31,772 bases of DNA, taken from assembly GCA_023429265.1 (NCBI GenBank), contig JAEYVS010000081.1, positions 1 to 31,772 on the forward strand. Reading direction: 5' to 3'. A program made the translations under genes and the position numbers. The notes beneath the pieces were generated by a model. It ran no database searches, was not told where the DNA came from, and saw nothing but the letters and a program-made list of their open reading frames with translations. The DNA is from Bacteroidota bacterium (lineage in GTDB: Bacteria; Bacteroidota; Ignavibacteria; Tepidaquicellales; Tepidaquicellaceae). Shown one piece after another: positions 1-7,006 of this stretch (within the stretch, counting starts at the first letter, position 1; each line of letters opens with the position of its first letter).

Positions 1-899
1 CAGCTGACTTCGATCTGCCTGTCATCACCGTTGCTTGATTCAGCTTCGGAAAGCTTTATTCGCGGTTCATCGATCCGCAGCTCAGGGTCATTTACCCATT
101 TAAAAGTATTCAGCCGTCCCCAGTCGCACAGCCAGTAATCATTTACCTCAAGATTTTCTCTCGGCTCGATTCTCAATATATTGTTATTTCGTACTCCTAT
201 GGTGGAATTACATCCTCTCGAACATCCCGGACATACACTGTCAGTGAAGGACATTTCCCAGACTCTCGCCTCAAATCTGAAATCCTTTGATGTCAATGCG
301 CCGACAGGACAGATTTCGATCACATTCATAGAATATGGATTATCGAGCTCTTCTCCCGGGAAAGTTTCTATCGTTACATTTTCACCTCGTTTTACAAATG
401 TTAGCTGCGGGGAGTGTGCTACTTCATCACAAAATCTTATACATCTTGAACAGCTTATGCATCTCTCCTGGTCGAATAGAACATTCGGTCCCAGGTCAAC
501 TCTCTTTTCCTTTTGATTCTTTTCCTCGTCATACCTCGAGAAACCTACACCATACTTATATGCATAATCTTGCAGTTTACATTCTCCTGCTTCATCGCAG
601 ATGGGACAGTCAAGGGGGTGGTTAATAAGCAGGAATTCCATCACGGCATTTTGCGCGTGTATGGCTTTCTCGGAAGCTGACCGGACAACCATTCCTTCTG
701 CAGCAGGAGTAGCGCAGGCTATCGAAAGCTTTGGCGCCCCTTCTATCTCCACAAGACATATACGGCAATTACCCGATACGCTTAGCGCAGGGTGCCAGCA
801 AAAGTTTGGAAGTATGGTCCCGGCGTTCTTTGCCGCCTGGATTATCGTTTCGCCTTCCTTGAATTCGATTTCTCTGTTATCTAATGTGAACTTAGGCAT
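1..899 (-). CDS. nuoG: NADH-quinone oxidoreductase subunit G (NuoG), N-terminal 299 residues, cut by window edge
   Basis: This is the electron-relay subunit of respiratory complex I, which carries several iron-sulfur clusters on the cytoplasmic arm. The frame is open from ATG at 899 to the left edge, so the C-terminal part is missing. Seen in the translation: a plant-type 2Fe-2S domain with Cys34, Cys45, Cys48 and Cys62; the His-ligated cluster motif with His94, Cys98, Cys101 and Cys107 (HPLDCPICDEAGEC); a further cluster motif from Cys147 (RCISCSRCIRFC) closed by Cys197 in DICPVGALT; then the start of the molybdopterin-type fold with SVCPGCSRGC. This order is typical of NuoG. A related formate dehydrogenase or hydrogenase subunit with the same N-terminus is possible but less likely. 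No clear Shine-Dalgarno site is visible. A strong Bacteroidota-type promoter lies about 48 bases upstream (947-977). The neighbour on its 5' side is an inserted gene, so the rest of a nuo operon, if present, would lie to the left. Confidence 0.93.
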   Translation of the reverse strand, partial: MPKFTLDNREIEFKEGETIIQAAKNAGTILPNFCWHPALSVSGNCRICLVEIEGAPKLSIACATPAAEGMVVRSASEKAIHAQNAVMEFLLINHPLDCPICDEAGECKLQDYAYKYGVGFSRYDEEKNQKEKRVDLGPNVLFDQERCISCSRCIRFCDEVAHSPQLTFVKRGENVTIETFPGEELDNPYSMNVIEICPVGALTSKDFRFEARVWEMSFTDSVCPGCSRGCNSTIGVRNNNILRIEPRENLEVNDYWLCDWGRLNTFKWVNDPELRIDEPRIKLSEAESSNGDDRQIEVS

Positions 900-946
900 A
901 AATAGTTGATATTAAAGAGGAAAGACCCAATTAGTTAGCATAATGT

Positions 947-977
947 CAAAATTACTATTAATTTTAGCCTTTATCAA
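947..977 (-). promoter_or_regulatory. nuoG promoter, Bacteroidota type (TTG-N20-TAATTTTG)
   Basis: On the minus strand TTG (975-977) is followed by exactly 20 bases and TAATTTTG (947-954), a full match to the Bacteroidota -33/-7 consensus. The predicted transcript would start near 941 and give a leader of about 40 bases before the nuoG ATG. The TTG, the spacer and the first three bases of the -7 box lie inside the 29-bp direct repeat. Identical spacing is seen upstream of rho, the gene at 7007 and the gene at 28292. Confidence 0.75.
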
Positions 978-980
978 TTC
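952..980. repeat. 29-bp direct repeat, copy 1
   Basis: The 29 bases at 952-980 are identical to 2087-2115, in the same orientation, with different sequence immediately outside on both sides. The two copies bound the GIY-YIG-Sel1 gene. This copy forms most of the nuoG promoter. Confidence 0.9.
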
Positions 981-1016
981 AATACAGTATTACAATTCAA
1001 CCGGAATAAAAATCTA

Positions 1017-2066
1017 TTATACATATTTTTGTATAAAAGACTTTAAATCTTTTAGTTGAATCGTATCATATGGCTCAAAATCAAAAGTTTTTGGGGAATA
1101 GTTCAATAATTCTGCTCTATCATTTTTTAGCAAATATACGTATTTACTGTCTATGTTATATTCGACACAATGAAGTATGTAAGTCATTAGGTCTTCCAAT
1201 CTTTTATTAATATTAGGCTGATTATGATATTTATCTCGGAGCATTTCTATATTTCTTATATCATTCAAGTTCTCAAAATATTTATTCCAAGCTATATTAA
1301 GATTATCTATGAATGACAATTCATAGCCAACATATTTTTGATTTGAAAAAAATGAATAAAACATTAAATAAGAATCTAAAGTTATAATATCCAATTCAGA
1401 AAGATTATTTAAAGGCAAAGAATTTAAATATTTATTCCATGCTTTTGATGCGTTTTCAAATTCGCCCAATTTGTCATAAATCCAAGCCATACGGCTAAAG
1501 CTGTAGAATTTACCTAAAGTAGCAGCATTCTCGTAAAATGTTAAAGCTCTTTTGAAATCAATGTTTCCCATTTTCCCTGATTCGAATATCTCCCCCATAT
1601 AGTAAAAGGCTTCGGAAGAACCTAGCATAGCTGCTTTTTCGTAAAGATTAAATGCTTTGGAGTAATCAATAAATTTTTCTCCAAGACCTTCGTAATATTC
1701 AAATGCTTCATCAAGTAAATCTATTATTAAAGAATTTGTCTCACCTATATTATCTAATTCACTATTTTCAAGTGAGTTGTAAACTTCTGATAAAATACTA
1801 ACTCCTTCTGTTAAGGTTAGTTTAAAAAATTCTCGGTTTGGATTTATTTTAAAGCCTTTGGACTCTAATATACTGTGAATTATTTTTTCTGCCTTATCAC
1901 AATCATTAAAGAACATTTGAAATGTTGGTATAAAGGGAGTAGGAACACCAGTTGCCGATGACAATTCCTTAGCTCTTTCTTCAGGACGTTTATGTGTTTT
2001 TCCAATTTTGATCAACCCCTTTAAAGATGGATTAATTAAAATGTAAATATATCCTGGATTACCCAT
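1017..2066 (-). CDS. GIY-YIG (T5orf172/Mug113-type) nuclease-like domain fused to Sel1/TPR repeats
   Basis: Residues 1-85 match the T5orf172/Mug113 branch of the GIY-YIG superfamily: YIYIL at 6-10 in place of GIY, KIGKT at 20-24 in place of YIG, RPEERAKELSSATG at 27-40, a conserved AEKIIH at 59-64, and NREFF at 77-81 supplying the usual acidic residue. Members of this superfamily can cut DNA, but the catalytic status of this branch is mostly untested. From about residue 110 to 220 there are Sel1/TPR-type helical repeats (AFNLYEKAAMLGSSEAFYYMGEIFESG, then two more degenerate units). The last 130 residues resemble nothing I know. The gene is much more A+T-rich than nuoG and rng. It sits alone between divergent nuoG and rmuC and is bounded by perfect 29-bp direct repeats, which suggests insertion. 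No Shine-Dalgarno site; the ATG at 2066 is preceded by an A/T tract. The activity and the role of the repeats are unknown. Confidence 0.85.
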   Translation of the reverse strand: MGNPGYIYILINPSLKGLIKIGKTHKRPEERAKELSSATGVPTPFIPTFQMFFNDCDKAEKIIHSILESKGFKINPNREFFKLTLTEGVSILSEVYNSLENSELDNIGETNSLIIDLLDEAFEYYEGLGEKFIDYSKAFNLYEKAAMLGSSEAFYYMGEIFESGKMGNIDFKRALTFYENAATLGKFYSFSRMAWIYDKLGEFENASKAWNKYLNSLPLNNLSELDIITLDSYLMFYSFFSNQKYVGYELSFIDNLNIAWNKYFENLNDIRNIEMLRDKYHNQPNINKRLEDLMTYILHCVEYNIDSKYVYLLKNDRAELLNYSPKTFDFEPYDTIQLKDLKSFIQKYV

Positions 2067-2086
2067 TTTTTAGTTTTTTTAAAATT

Positions 2087-2115
2087 TTACTATTAATTTT
2101 AGCCTTTATCAATTC
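2087..2115. repeat. 29-bp direct repeat, copy 2
   Basis: This is an exact copy of 952-980, offset by 1135 bases. On the minus strand it supplies a TTG (2110-2112) and the same 20-base spacer upstream of the GIY-YIG gene. The following -7 box is degraded (TAAAATTT, two mismatches). Its other side runs directly into the rmuC 5' region. Confidence 0.9.
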
Positions 2116-2139
2116 CATTAATTTCGCAAACTTGTCACC

Positions 2140-3057
2140 ATGGAGCCGGTAATTATAATAGTTTTGGGGGTTGTTCTCGTTTTCTTGATTTTTCTGTACT
2201 TACACATAAATAAGTCGAAATCTAAACAGGATGAGGTGAATTCCCGGCTGCTCGACCTATCATCACGACTTCTTGAGAGCGCTTCAGAGCAAAAGACCCA
2301 GACTGCCATTCAAAATGAAAAGCTGGAAACACAGCGCAATGATACCTTCAACACTCTGAATAAATTTCAGGCTGACATTAATAATTTCAGGGATGAAGTC
2401 TCCAGGAATCTCAATAATGCAAATCTGCACCTGCAATCCGGTAATGAAGTTATCGGAGACGTAAAAGAACGGTTCGGTGAGATAATGCAGGCAACCCAGC
2501 AGATATACAATGTCGGTAAGGATATTTCATCTCTTGAAAGCATCCTCAAAGCCCCAAAGCTGCGTGGTAATCTTGGTGAATACCTGCTCGAGGAGCTGTT
2601 AAAACAAATACTGCCCTCGACCAATTATACCAAAAGCTATAAGTTTAATACAGGTGAGCGGGTAGATTTTGCAATTCATCTTGGTAAAAAAATAGTGCCT
2701 ATTGATTCCAAATTTCCTCTGGAAAATTTTCGTAAATACCTCAGCAGTGATGACGAGCAGGAGCGTGACCTGTATTACAAGGAGTCATTGAAAAATGTTC
2801 GAAAGCATATAGATGATATTGCCAAAAAGTATATCCGTCCCGGTGAGAATACATTTGATTTTGCAATGATGTATATTCCTGCCGAGAATGTTTATTATGA
2901 AGTAATAGTGCGTGATACTGTGTATAGAGATGAAAAAAGTATTTATCTATATGCAATTGAAAAGCGGGTTATACCCGTTTCCCCAAACAGTATGTTTGCG
3001 TACCTTCAGTCTATACTTATCGGATTAAAAGGAATGGAAGTTGAAAAGAATGCCTAG
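2140..3057 (+). CDS. rmuC: RmuC family protein, main part, ended early by an in-frame TAG
   Basis: RmuC proteins are membrane-anchored, coiled-coil proteins with a PD-(D/E)XK nuclease fold, linked to limiting DNA rearrangement. Residues 4-22 form one membrane segment, 28-120 are coiled-coil-like, and the nuclease core follows: RGNLGEYLLEEL supplies the early Glu, RVDFAIHL the Asp, and IDSKF the D-x-K. The family regions HIDDIAKKY and FAMMYIPAENVYYEVI are also present. The frame stops at TAG 3055-3057, yet the same frame continues without another stop to 3285 with typical RmuC C-terminal sequence. The gene is therefore either recently broken, read through, or affected by a sequencing error. 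The ATG at 2140 is placed just before the membrane segment and lies 13 bases after a -7-like TAATTTCG (2119-2126) that lacks a matching TTG. Confidence 0.85.
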   Translation: MEPVIIIVLGVVLVFLIFLYLHINKSKSKQDEVNSRLLDLSSRLLESASEQKTQTAIQNEKLETQRNDTFNTLNKFQADINNFRDEVSRNLNNANLHLQSGNEVIGDVKERFGEIMQATQQIYNVGKDISSLESILKAPKLRGNLGEYLLEELLKQILPSTNYTKSYKFNTGERVDFAIHLGKKIVPIDSKFPLENFRKYLSSDDEQERDLYYKESLKNVRKHIDDIAKKYIRPGENTFDFAMMYIPAENVYYEVIVRDTVYRDEKSIYLYAIEKRVIPVSPNSMFAYLQSILIGLKGMEVEKNA

Positions 3058-3285
3058 CAGATCATCAATAATATGGCAACCTTAAATAAAGAGCTGGACA
3101 AATTCACCGACACCTTTAAGCTTATGGGTGGACACCTTATCAATGCAGGGAAACAATTTCGTGAAGCCGAGAAAAAACTCGACCATTTTGAAAATAAGCT
3201 CGAAAACGTTATCCCAAAAAATGAAGGTACTCTGCCTGATGATGATAAGCTCGACGGAGCATCAGAGCTCAGTCTCTGGAAGTAA
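3058..3285 (+). pseudogene. rmuC: rmuC 3' remainder, in frame after the TAG
   Basis: These codons run in the same frame as rmuC, directly after TAG 3055-3057. An internal ATG at 3073 would give a 70-residue product. The sequence (KELDKFTDTFKLMGGHLINA, then REAEKKLDHFENKLENV) matches the helical tail of RmuC proteins, which normally follows the ILIGLKGMEVEKNA region without a break. No ribosome binding site precedes ATG 3073, so independent translation is doubtful. It ends at TAA 3283-3285, directly abutting the stop codon of the convergent gene. Confidence 0.75.
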
Positions 3286-3720
3286 TTAAATTTTGTAATC
3301 GTATATAAACGAAACCGAGTCAGACTGAATAGCAATTTCCATACCTGATTCAAAACTGAATAATAACCCTTTTTCACCTTCTACAAAATTCTCACTTATT
3401 TCAAACAAGCAGTTATGGTTTTCAATAATAAAATCATCGTCAAAACCCGAGATAGATAAGTAATTAACATTTTTAAAGCAAAGTGAAATGAAACATGGCT
3501 TTTTAAGATTAATGTTGTGCTTATCTATGTAGTCATTCCCCCTTATAGCTTGAGATTGGAACCACAAACTGGGATATTTCCAAATTAAAAAGATTTCGTT
3601 ATTAGTTATGGTATAAATAATTCCGTGGAAATCAGAATCATCATGAAGTTCATAAATTTTCCCTTCAGAATCTATTTCGCATAAACAATGAGGAAGAGGT
3701 TTTAAATTTTCAAAATTCAT
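3286..3720 (-). CDS. hypothetical 144-residue protein, A+T-rich orphan
   Basis: I do not recognise this protein. It is soluble, with no signal peptide or membrane segment, rich in aromatic residues and acidic overall, with several hydrophobic strands (GIIYTITNNEIFLIWKYP, CFISLCFKNVNYLSISGF), so a small beta-rich fold is plausible. It is more A+T-rich than rng beside it, like the GIY-YIG gene, which hints at late acquisition. Its TAA directly abuts the rmuC stop. On the other side only 10 bases separate its ATG from the end of rng on the same strand, so it could be transcribed as the last gene of a rho-rng unit. The reading frame is intact and densely used, which supports a real gene. An immunity-like or defence-related role is possible but nothing in the sequence shows it. 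Confidence 0.6.
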   Translation of the reverse strand: MNFENLKPLPHCLCEIDSEGKIYELHDDSDFHGIIYTITNNEIFLIWKYPSLWFQSQAIRGNDYIDKHNINLKKPCFISLCFKNVNYLSISGFDDDFIIENHNCLFEISENFVEGEKGLLFSFESGMEIAIQSDSVSFIYDYKI

Positions 3721-3730
3721 AAAGGCTGAG

Positions 3731-5338
3731 CTAGTTTAAAAACTCTTCCGTAATATCTTCACCCGTTTTCCTGGAATAAAACTTATAATCATCCAGAGCT
3801 ACATCACTGTCACCTGTTACTTTTATCCGTACCTTATACTTCAATGAAAGCTTTCTGACCCTGCTGAATATACCATGTTTCAGATAAGCTTCCAGTATCG
3901 GGTTGACTCTCAGCTCAAGTGACCTGATGGAATGACTGCCCTTGTATCTCTGTATCCATCTCTCCAGCATTGTAAGGAAGCTGACCCTGGACATAACCTG
4001 GCCGGTGCCTTTGCATAGAGGGCACGTATCATAGATCCTGTTTAAAATACTCTGTCTTATTCTTTGCCTTGTGATCTGCACTATGCCAAATTCACTCATA
4101 GGCAGGATGGTTGACTTCGCCCTGTCCTTTTTGAATTCTTTTCTTAGCTCGTCGTATAGTTTTCTTCTGTTCCTTTCTTCGTACAGGTCAATAAAGTCTA
4201 TCACAATGATCCCGCCAATGTCACGCAGCCGAAGCTGCCGTACGATCTCTTTGCCGGCTTCTATGTTAGTATTCAGTGAATTGACTTCCTGGTTGGAGCT
4301 CTTCGCGTACTTACCGCTGTTTACGTCTATCACGGTCATAGCCTCGGTAGTTTCTATGACGATATATCCGGCGCCTTTTATCCATACCTTTTTATTGAGT
4401 GAGCTGTCGAGCTGCCTTTCAATTCCAAATGCATCGAATAAAGGCTGGTTGCCGGTGTACAGATCGAGTTTTTTTACAAATCCGGGGGAGCTTTCCTCCA
4501 GGCTGGCTTTTATCTCTCTGTGAAGTTTCTTAGAGTCGATAACAATTTTTGATACATCTTCCTTAAACAGGTCTCTTACTACTGAAGATGTTGTGGATAC
4601 GTCTTTGTACAGAAGAGCAGGAGGCTTCTGGCTTTTTACTTTACCTTCTATTTCACTCCAGGTGGCAAGAAGCTTATTCAGGTCATCCAGAATGAGCGAA
4701 TCATCCTTCCCGCTTGCAACGGTTCTGATTATCATTCCATACCCTTTTGGAAGTTTGGATCTAACCAGTTTACGCAGCCTTGCTCTTTCTTTGGAATTAT
4801 AGATCTGCCTTGATAATCCGATCTTTCTGTGGAAGGGCATCAATACAAGGTATCTTCCGGGAAGAGAAACTTTTGATGTTACCCTTACGCCTTTGTTAGA
4901 TACGGGTTCTTTTGTGATCTGGATAATGATATCCTGTCCCCGCGCGAGGTTTATTTCGCTGTCACGGTTGAATTTTCCCTGGGGACGGGTATTCTTTGGA
5001 TTGCGTCCTTTGGCTTTCTGATTGGGATTGTTGTCCTTGGGTTGTTCAGGCTGGTCTTCGTCATCATCATCCTCATCGATATCTTCTCCGAGTAGTGAAT
5101 AATATTCGTCAGATGTGGAAACATCTGAAAAATGCAGGAAAGCATCCTGCTGAAAGCCAATATCGATGAATGCGGCTCTGATGCCCTTCATCACTTTGGC
5201 TACTTTACCTAAATATATGTCACCTACATTTCTTTCGTTATCAGAACTCTCAGTAAAATATTCAGTTAACTTATTATCCTCAGTTATGGCGAGACGTATC
5301 TCATTTGAGGTGGAATTAATAAATATCTCTTTTTTCAT
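3731..5338 (-). CDS. rng: Ribonuclease G/E family endoribonuclease
   Basis: This is a single-strand-specific endoribonuclease of the RNase E/G family acting in rRNA processing and mRNA decay. The S1 RNA-binding domain begins at VGDIYLGKVAKVMKGIRAAFIDIG (38-61) and is interrupted by an unusual acidic then basic, Pro/Asn-rich insert (about 81-128), after which the fold resumes. Asp338 in VIDVNSGK and Asp381 in VIDFIDL are the two metal-binding residues, spaced 43 residues apart exactly as in E. coli RNase E. Cys439 and Cys442 in CPLCKGTG form the zinc-link motif. At 535 residues it is nearer RNase G than full RNase E, with no long C-terminal scaffold. The ATG at 5338 lies 60 bases after rho on the same strand, with no good promoter between, so rho and rng are probably co-transcribed. 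Confidence 0.95.
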   Translation of the reverse strand: MKKEIFINSTSNEIRLAITEDNKLTEYFTESSDNERNVGDIYLGKVAKVMKGIRAAFIDIGFQQDAFLHFSDVSTSDEYYSLLGEDIDEDDDDEDQPEQPKDNNPNQKAKGRNPKNTRPQGKFNRDSEINLARGQDIIIQITKEPVSNKGVRVTSKVSLPGRYLVLMPFHRKIGLSRQIYNSKERARLRKLVRSKLPKGYGMIIRTVASGKDDSLILDDLNKLLATWSEIEGKVKSQKPPALLYKDVSTTSSVVRDLFKEDVSKIVIDSKKLHREIKASLEESSPGFVKKLDLYTGNQPLFDAFGIERQLDSSLNKKVWIKGAGYIVIETTEAMTVIDVNSGKYAKSSNQEVNSLNTNIEAGKEIVRQLRLRDIGGIIVIDFIDLYEERNRRKLYDELRKEFKKDRAKSTILPMSEFGIVQITRQRIRQSILNRIYDTCPLCKGTGQVMSRVSFLTMLERWIQRYKGSHSIRSLELRVNPILEAYLKHGIFSRVRKLSLKYKVRIKVTGDSDVALDDYKFYSRKTGEDITEEFLN

Positions 5339-5398
5339 AAAGTCTAAGTTTATTACATCTGCGCGCGGTCTCTTACTTATGAATCAACAGGGGAATCC

Positions 5399-6724
5399 CT
5401 ATGAATTCATTGAAGCAAGAAACTCTTCGTTAGACTTTGTACCTTTCATCTTGCTGAGCAGGAATTCCATTGCTTCGACCGGGTTGTAATCCGAAAGCAG
5501 CTTTCTGAGAAGCCATACTCTGCTGAGTGTGTCTTCTGAAATTAGAAGCTCCTCTTTTCTTGTGCCGGATTTATTCAGGTCGATTGCAGGATATACCCTT
5601 CTGTCTGATATTCTTCTGTCGAGAACGATTTCAGAGTTACCTGTACCTTTAAACTCTTCAAAAATGACCTCATCCATACGGCTGCCTGTTTCTATGAGAG
5701 CCGTAGCAATGATCGTAAGGCTTCCGCCTTCATCGATATTACGCGCTGCTCCAAAGAAACGTTTTGGTTTATGTAATGCATTTGCATCCACACCACCGGA
5801 AAGTATTTTTCCGCTGTGAGGAATTACCGTATTGTGTGCCCTTGCAAGTCTTGTCAAGCTGTCCAGAAGTATTACTACATCCTTTTTGGCTTCTACAAGT
5901 CTTTTGGCTTTTTGTAAAACTATTTCCGAAACCTGTACGTGTCTTTCCGGCGGTTCATCGAAGGTCGAACTAACGACCTCTGCCTGCACGTTCCTGATCA
6001 TGTCTGTCACCTCTTCCGGTCTCTCATCTATGAGTAGTACGATTGGGTGAACTTCAGGATGGTTTCTTGCAATGCTGTTTGCAAGGGTTTGCAATAGTAT
6101 CGTTTTACCGCTTTTGGGCGGAGATACTATGAGACCTCTTTGTCCTTTTCCGATGGGCGTGAATAAGTCCATTATTCTCATGGAATATTCGCTCGGAACT
6201 GTTTCCAGGTTAAATTTCTCTTCAGGATACAAAGGAGTGAGATTGTCAAACAATGTTCGCTCTCTGATTGTATCCGGGCTCGCAAAATTGACTTCTTCCA
6301 CTTTTAATAAAGCGAAAAAACGTTCACCTTCTTTTGGAGGTCTTACCTGCCCGCTAACCGTATCACCGGTGCGGAGTAAAAACTTTTTGATCTGTGAAGG
6401 AGAAACGTAGATGTCGTCAGGAGATGGAAGGTAATTGTAGTCCGCAGATCTTAAAAAGCCGTACCCATCGGGAAGCACTTCAAGTACGCCTATGGCATAT
6501 GCATATCCGTCCTTGCCGTCTTTCTTGGTTTGTGCTTCGATTATCTTAAAGATGAGTTCCTGCTTCTTAAGATCGCTGTACTCCTGTACGTTGAGTTCTT
6601 TTGCTATCTTTAATAGTTCGGATACTTTTTTTGATTTTAATTCAGCCATGTTCTTAGCTGAAGAATCATCTATTTCCTCCGTGCTTTTTGAGCCGTTGGT
6701 TTGTGTTTTGTTTTTCGTGTCCAT
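5399..6724 (-). CDS. rho: Transcription termination factor Rho
   Basis: Rho is a hexameric RNA helicase that ends transcription. Residues 1-25 are a hydrophilic extension, 26-65 form the Rho N-terminal helical domain (MAELKSKKVSELLKIAKELN), and 75-147 form the RNA-binding cold-shock-like domain with GYGFLR. The ATPase core follows with Walker A GLIVSPPKSGKT (197-208), LIDERPEEVTDM (231-242), Walker B VVILLDSLTRLARAHN (283-298) and the Q/R-loop region SGGVDANALHKPKRFFGAARN. The length of 441 is normal, without the large insert seen in Actinobacteria and some Bacteroidota. A perfect -33/-7 promoter lies at 6880-6910, giving a predicted leader of about 150 bases. Rho mRNAs in other bacteria often use long leaders for autoregulation; here that is inference. 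The alternative start MAELKSK (Met26) would remove only the extension. Confidence 0.97.
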   Translation of the reverse strand: MDTKNKTQTNGSKSTEEIDDSSAKNMAELKSKKVSELLKIAKELNVQEYSDLKKQELIFKIIEAQTKKDGKDGYAYAIGVLEVLPDGYGFLRSADYNYLPSPDDIYVSPSQIKKFLLRTGDTVSGQVRPPKEGERFFALLKVEEVNFASPDTIRERTLFDNLTPLYPEEKFNLETVPSEYSMRIMDLFTPIGKGQRGLIVSPPKSGKTILLQTLANSIARNHPEVHPIVLLIDERPEEVTDMIRNVQAEVVSSTFDEPPERHVQVSEIVLQKAKRLVEAKKDVVILLDSLTRLARAHNTVIPHSGKILSGGVDANALHKPKRFFGAARNIDEGGSLTIIATALIETGSRMDEVIFEEFKGTGNSEIVLDRRISDRRVYPAIDLNKSGTRKEELLISEDTLSRVWLLRKLLSDYNPVEAMEFLLSKMKGTKSNEEFLASMNS

Positions 6725-6879
6725 AAATATGTATTTATTATTAGTATTGCCTATCAGAGAACTGATAAACCGGAGTGTCTATAAAACAGTGAGATAATTA
6801 ATATGATGGATTATGTTAATTAAACGTCAATATATTTGAAGTATAAACTCAGATTATCGGTGTGTAGTCTGATGTATTA

Positions 6880-6910
6880 CAAAACTATGGTTTCTCTTTG
6901 AAAGTTTCAA
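6880..6910 (-). promoter_or_regulatory. rho: rho promoter, Bacteroidota type (TTG-N20-TAGTTTTG)
   Basis: On the minus strand TTG (6908-6910), a 20-base spacer and TAGTTTTG (6880-6887) match the Bacteroidota consensus fully. The predicted start point near 6874 leaves a leader of about 150 bases before the rho ATG at 6724. It lies in a 282-bp divergent region shared with the gene at 7007. Confidence 0.7.
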
Positions 6911-6971
6911 GTAAAATTATTTTAATCCCAAAATAAGGTTTTTGCTCACTTGGGGGTTTATCCGTTTAAAA

Positions 6972-7002
6972 TTGATATTACTTGCCCAAATAATTAATTT
7001 TG
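6972..7002 (+). promoter_or_regulatory. promoter of the 7007 operon (TTG-N20-TAATTTTG)
   Basis: TTG (6972-6974), 20 bases, and TAATTTTG (6995-7002) match the consensus fully. The -7 box ends only four bases before the ATG at 7007, so the transcript would be leaderless or nearly so. Confidence 0.7.
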
Positions 7003-7006
7003 CCTT

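Noticed and set aside
941..950. TTGACA on the minus strand upstream of nuoG as a sigma-70 -35 box
   Set aside because: No suitable -10 box follows at 16-18 bases. The bases are part of the better supported -7 box TAATTTTG and its flank.
3073..3285. 70-codon frame as a separate gene
   Set aside because: It is the direct in-frame continuation of rmuC with family-typical sequence and has no ribosome binding site, so it is a fragment and not an independent gene.
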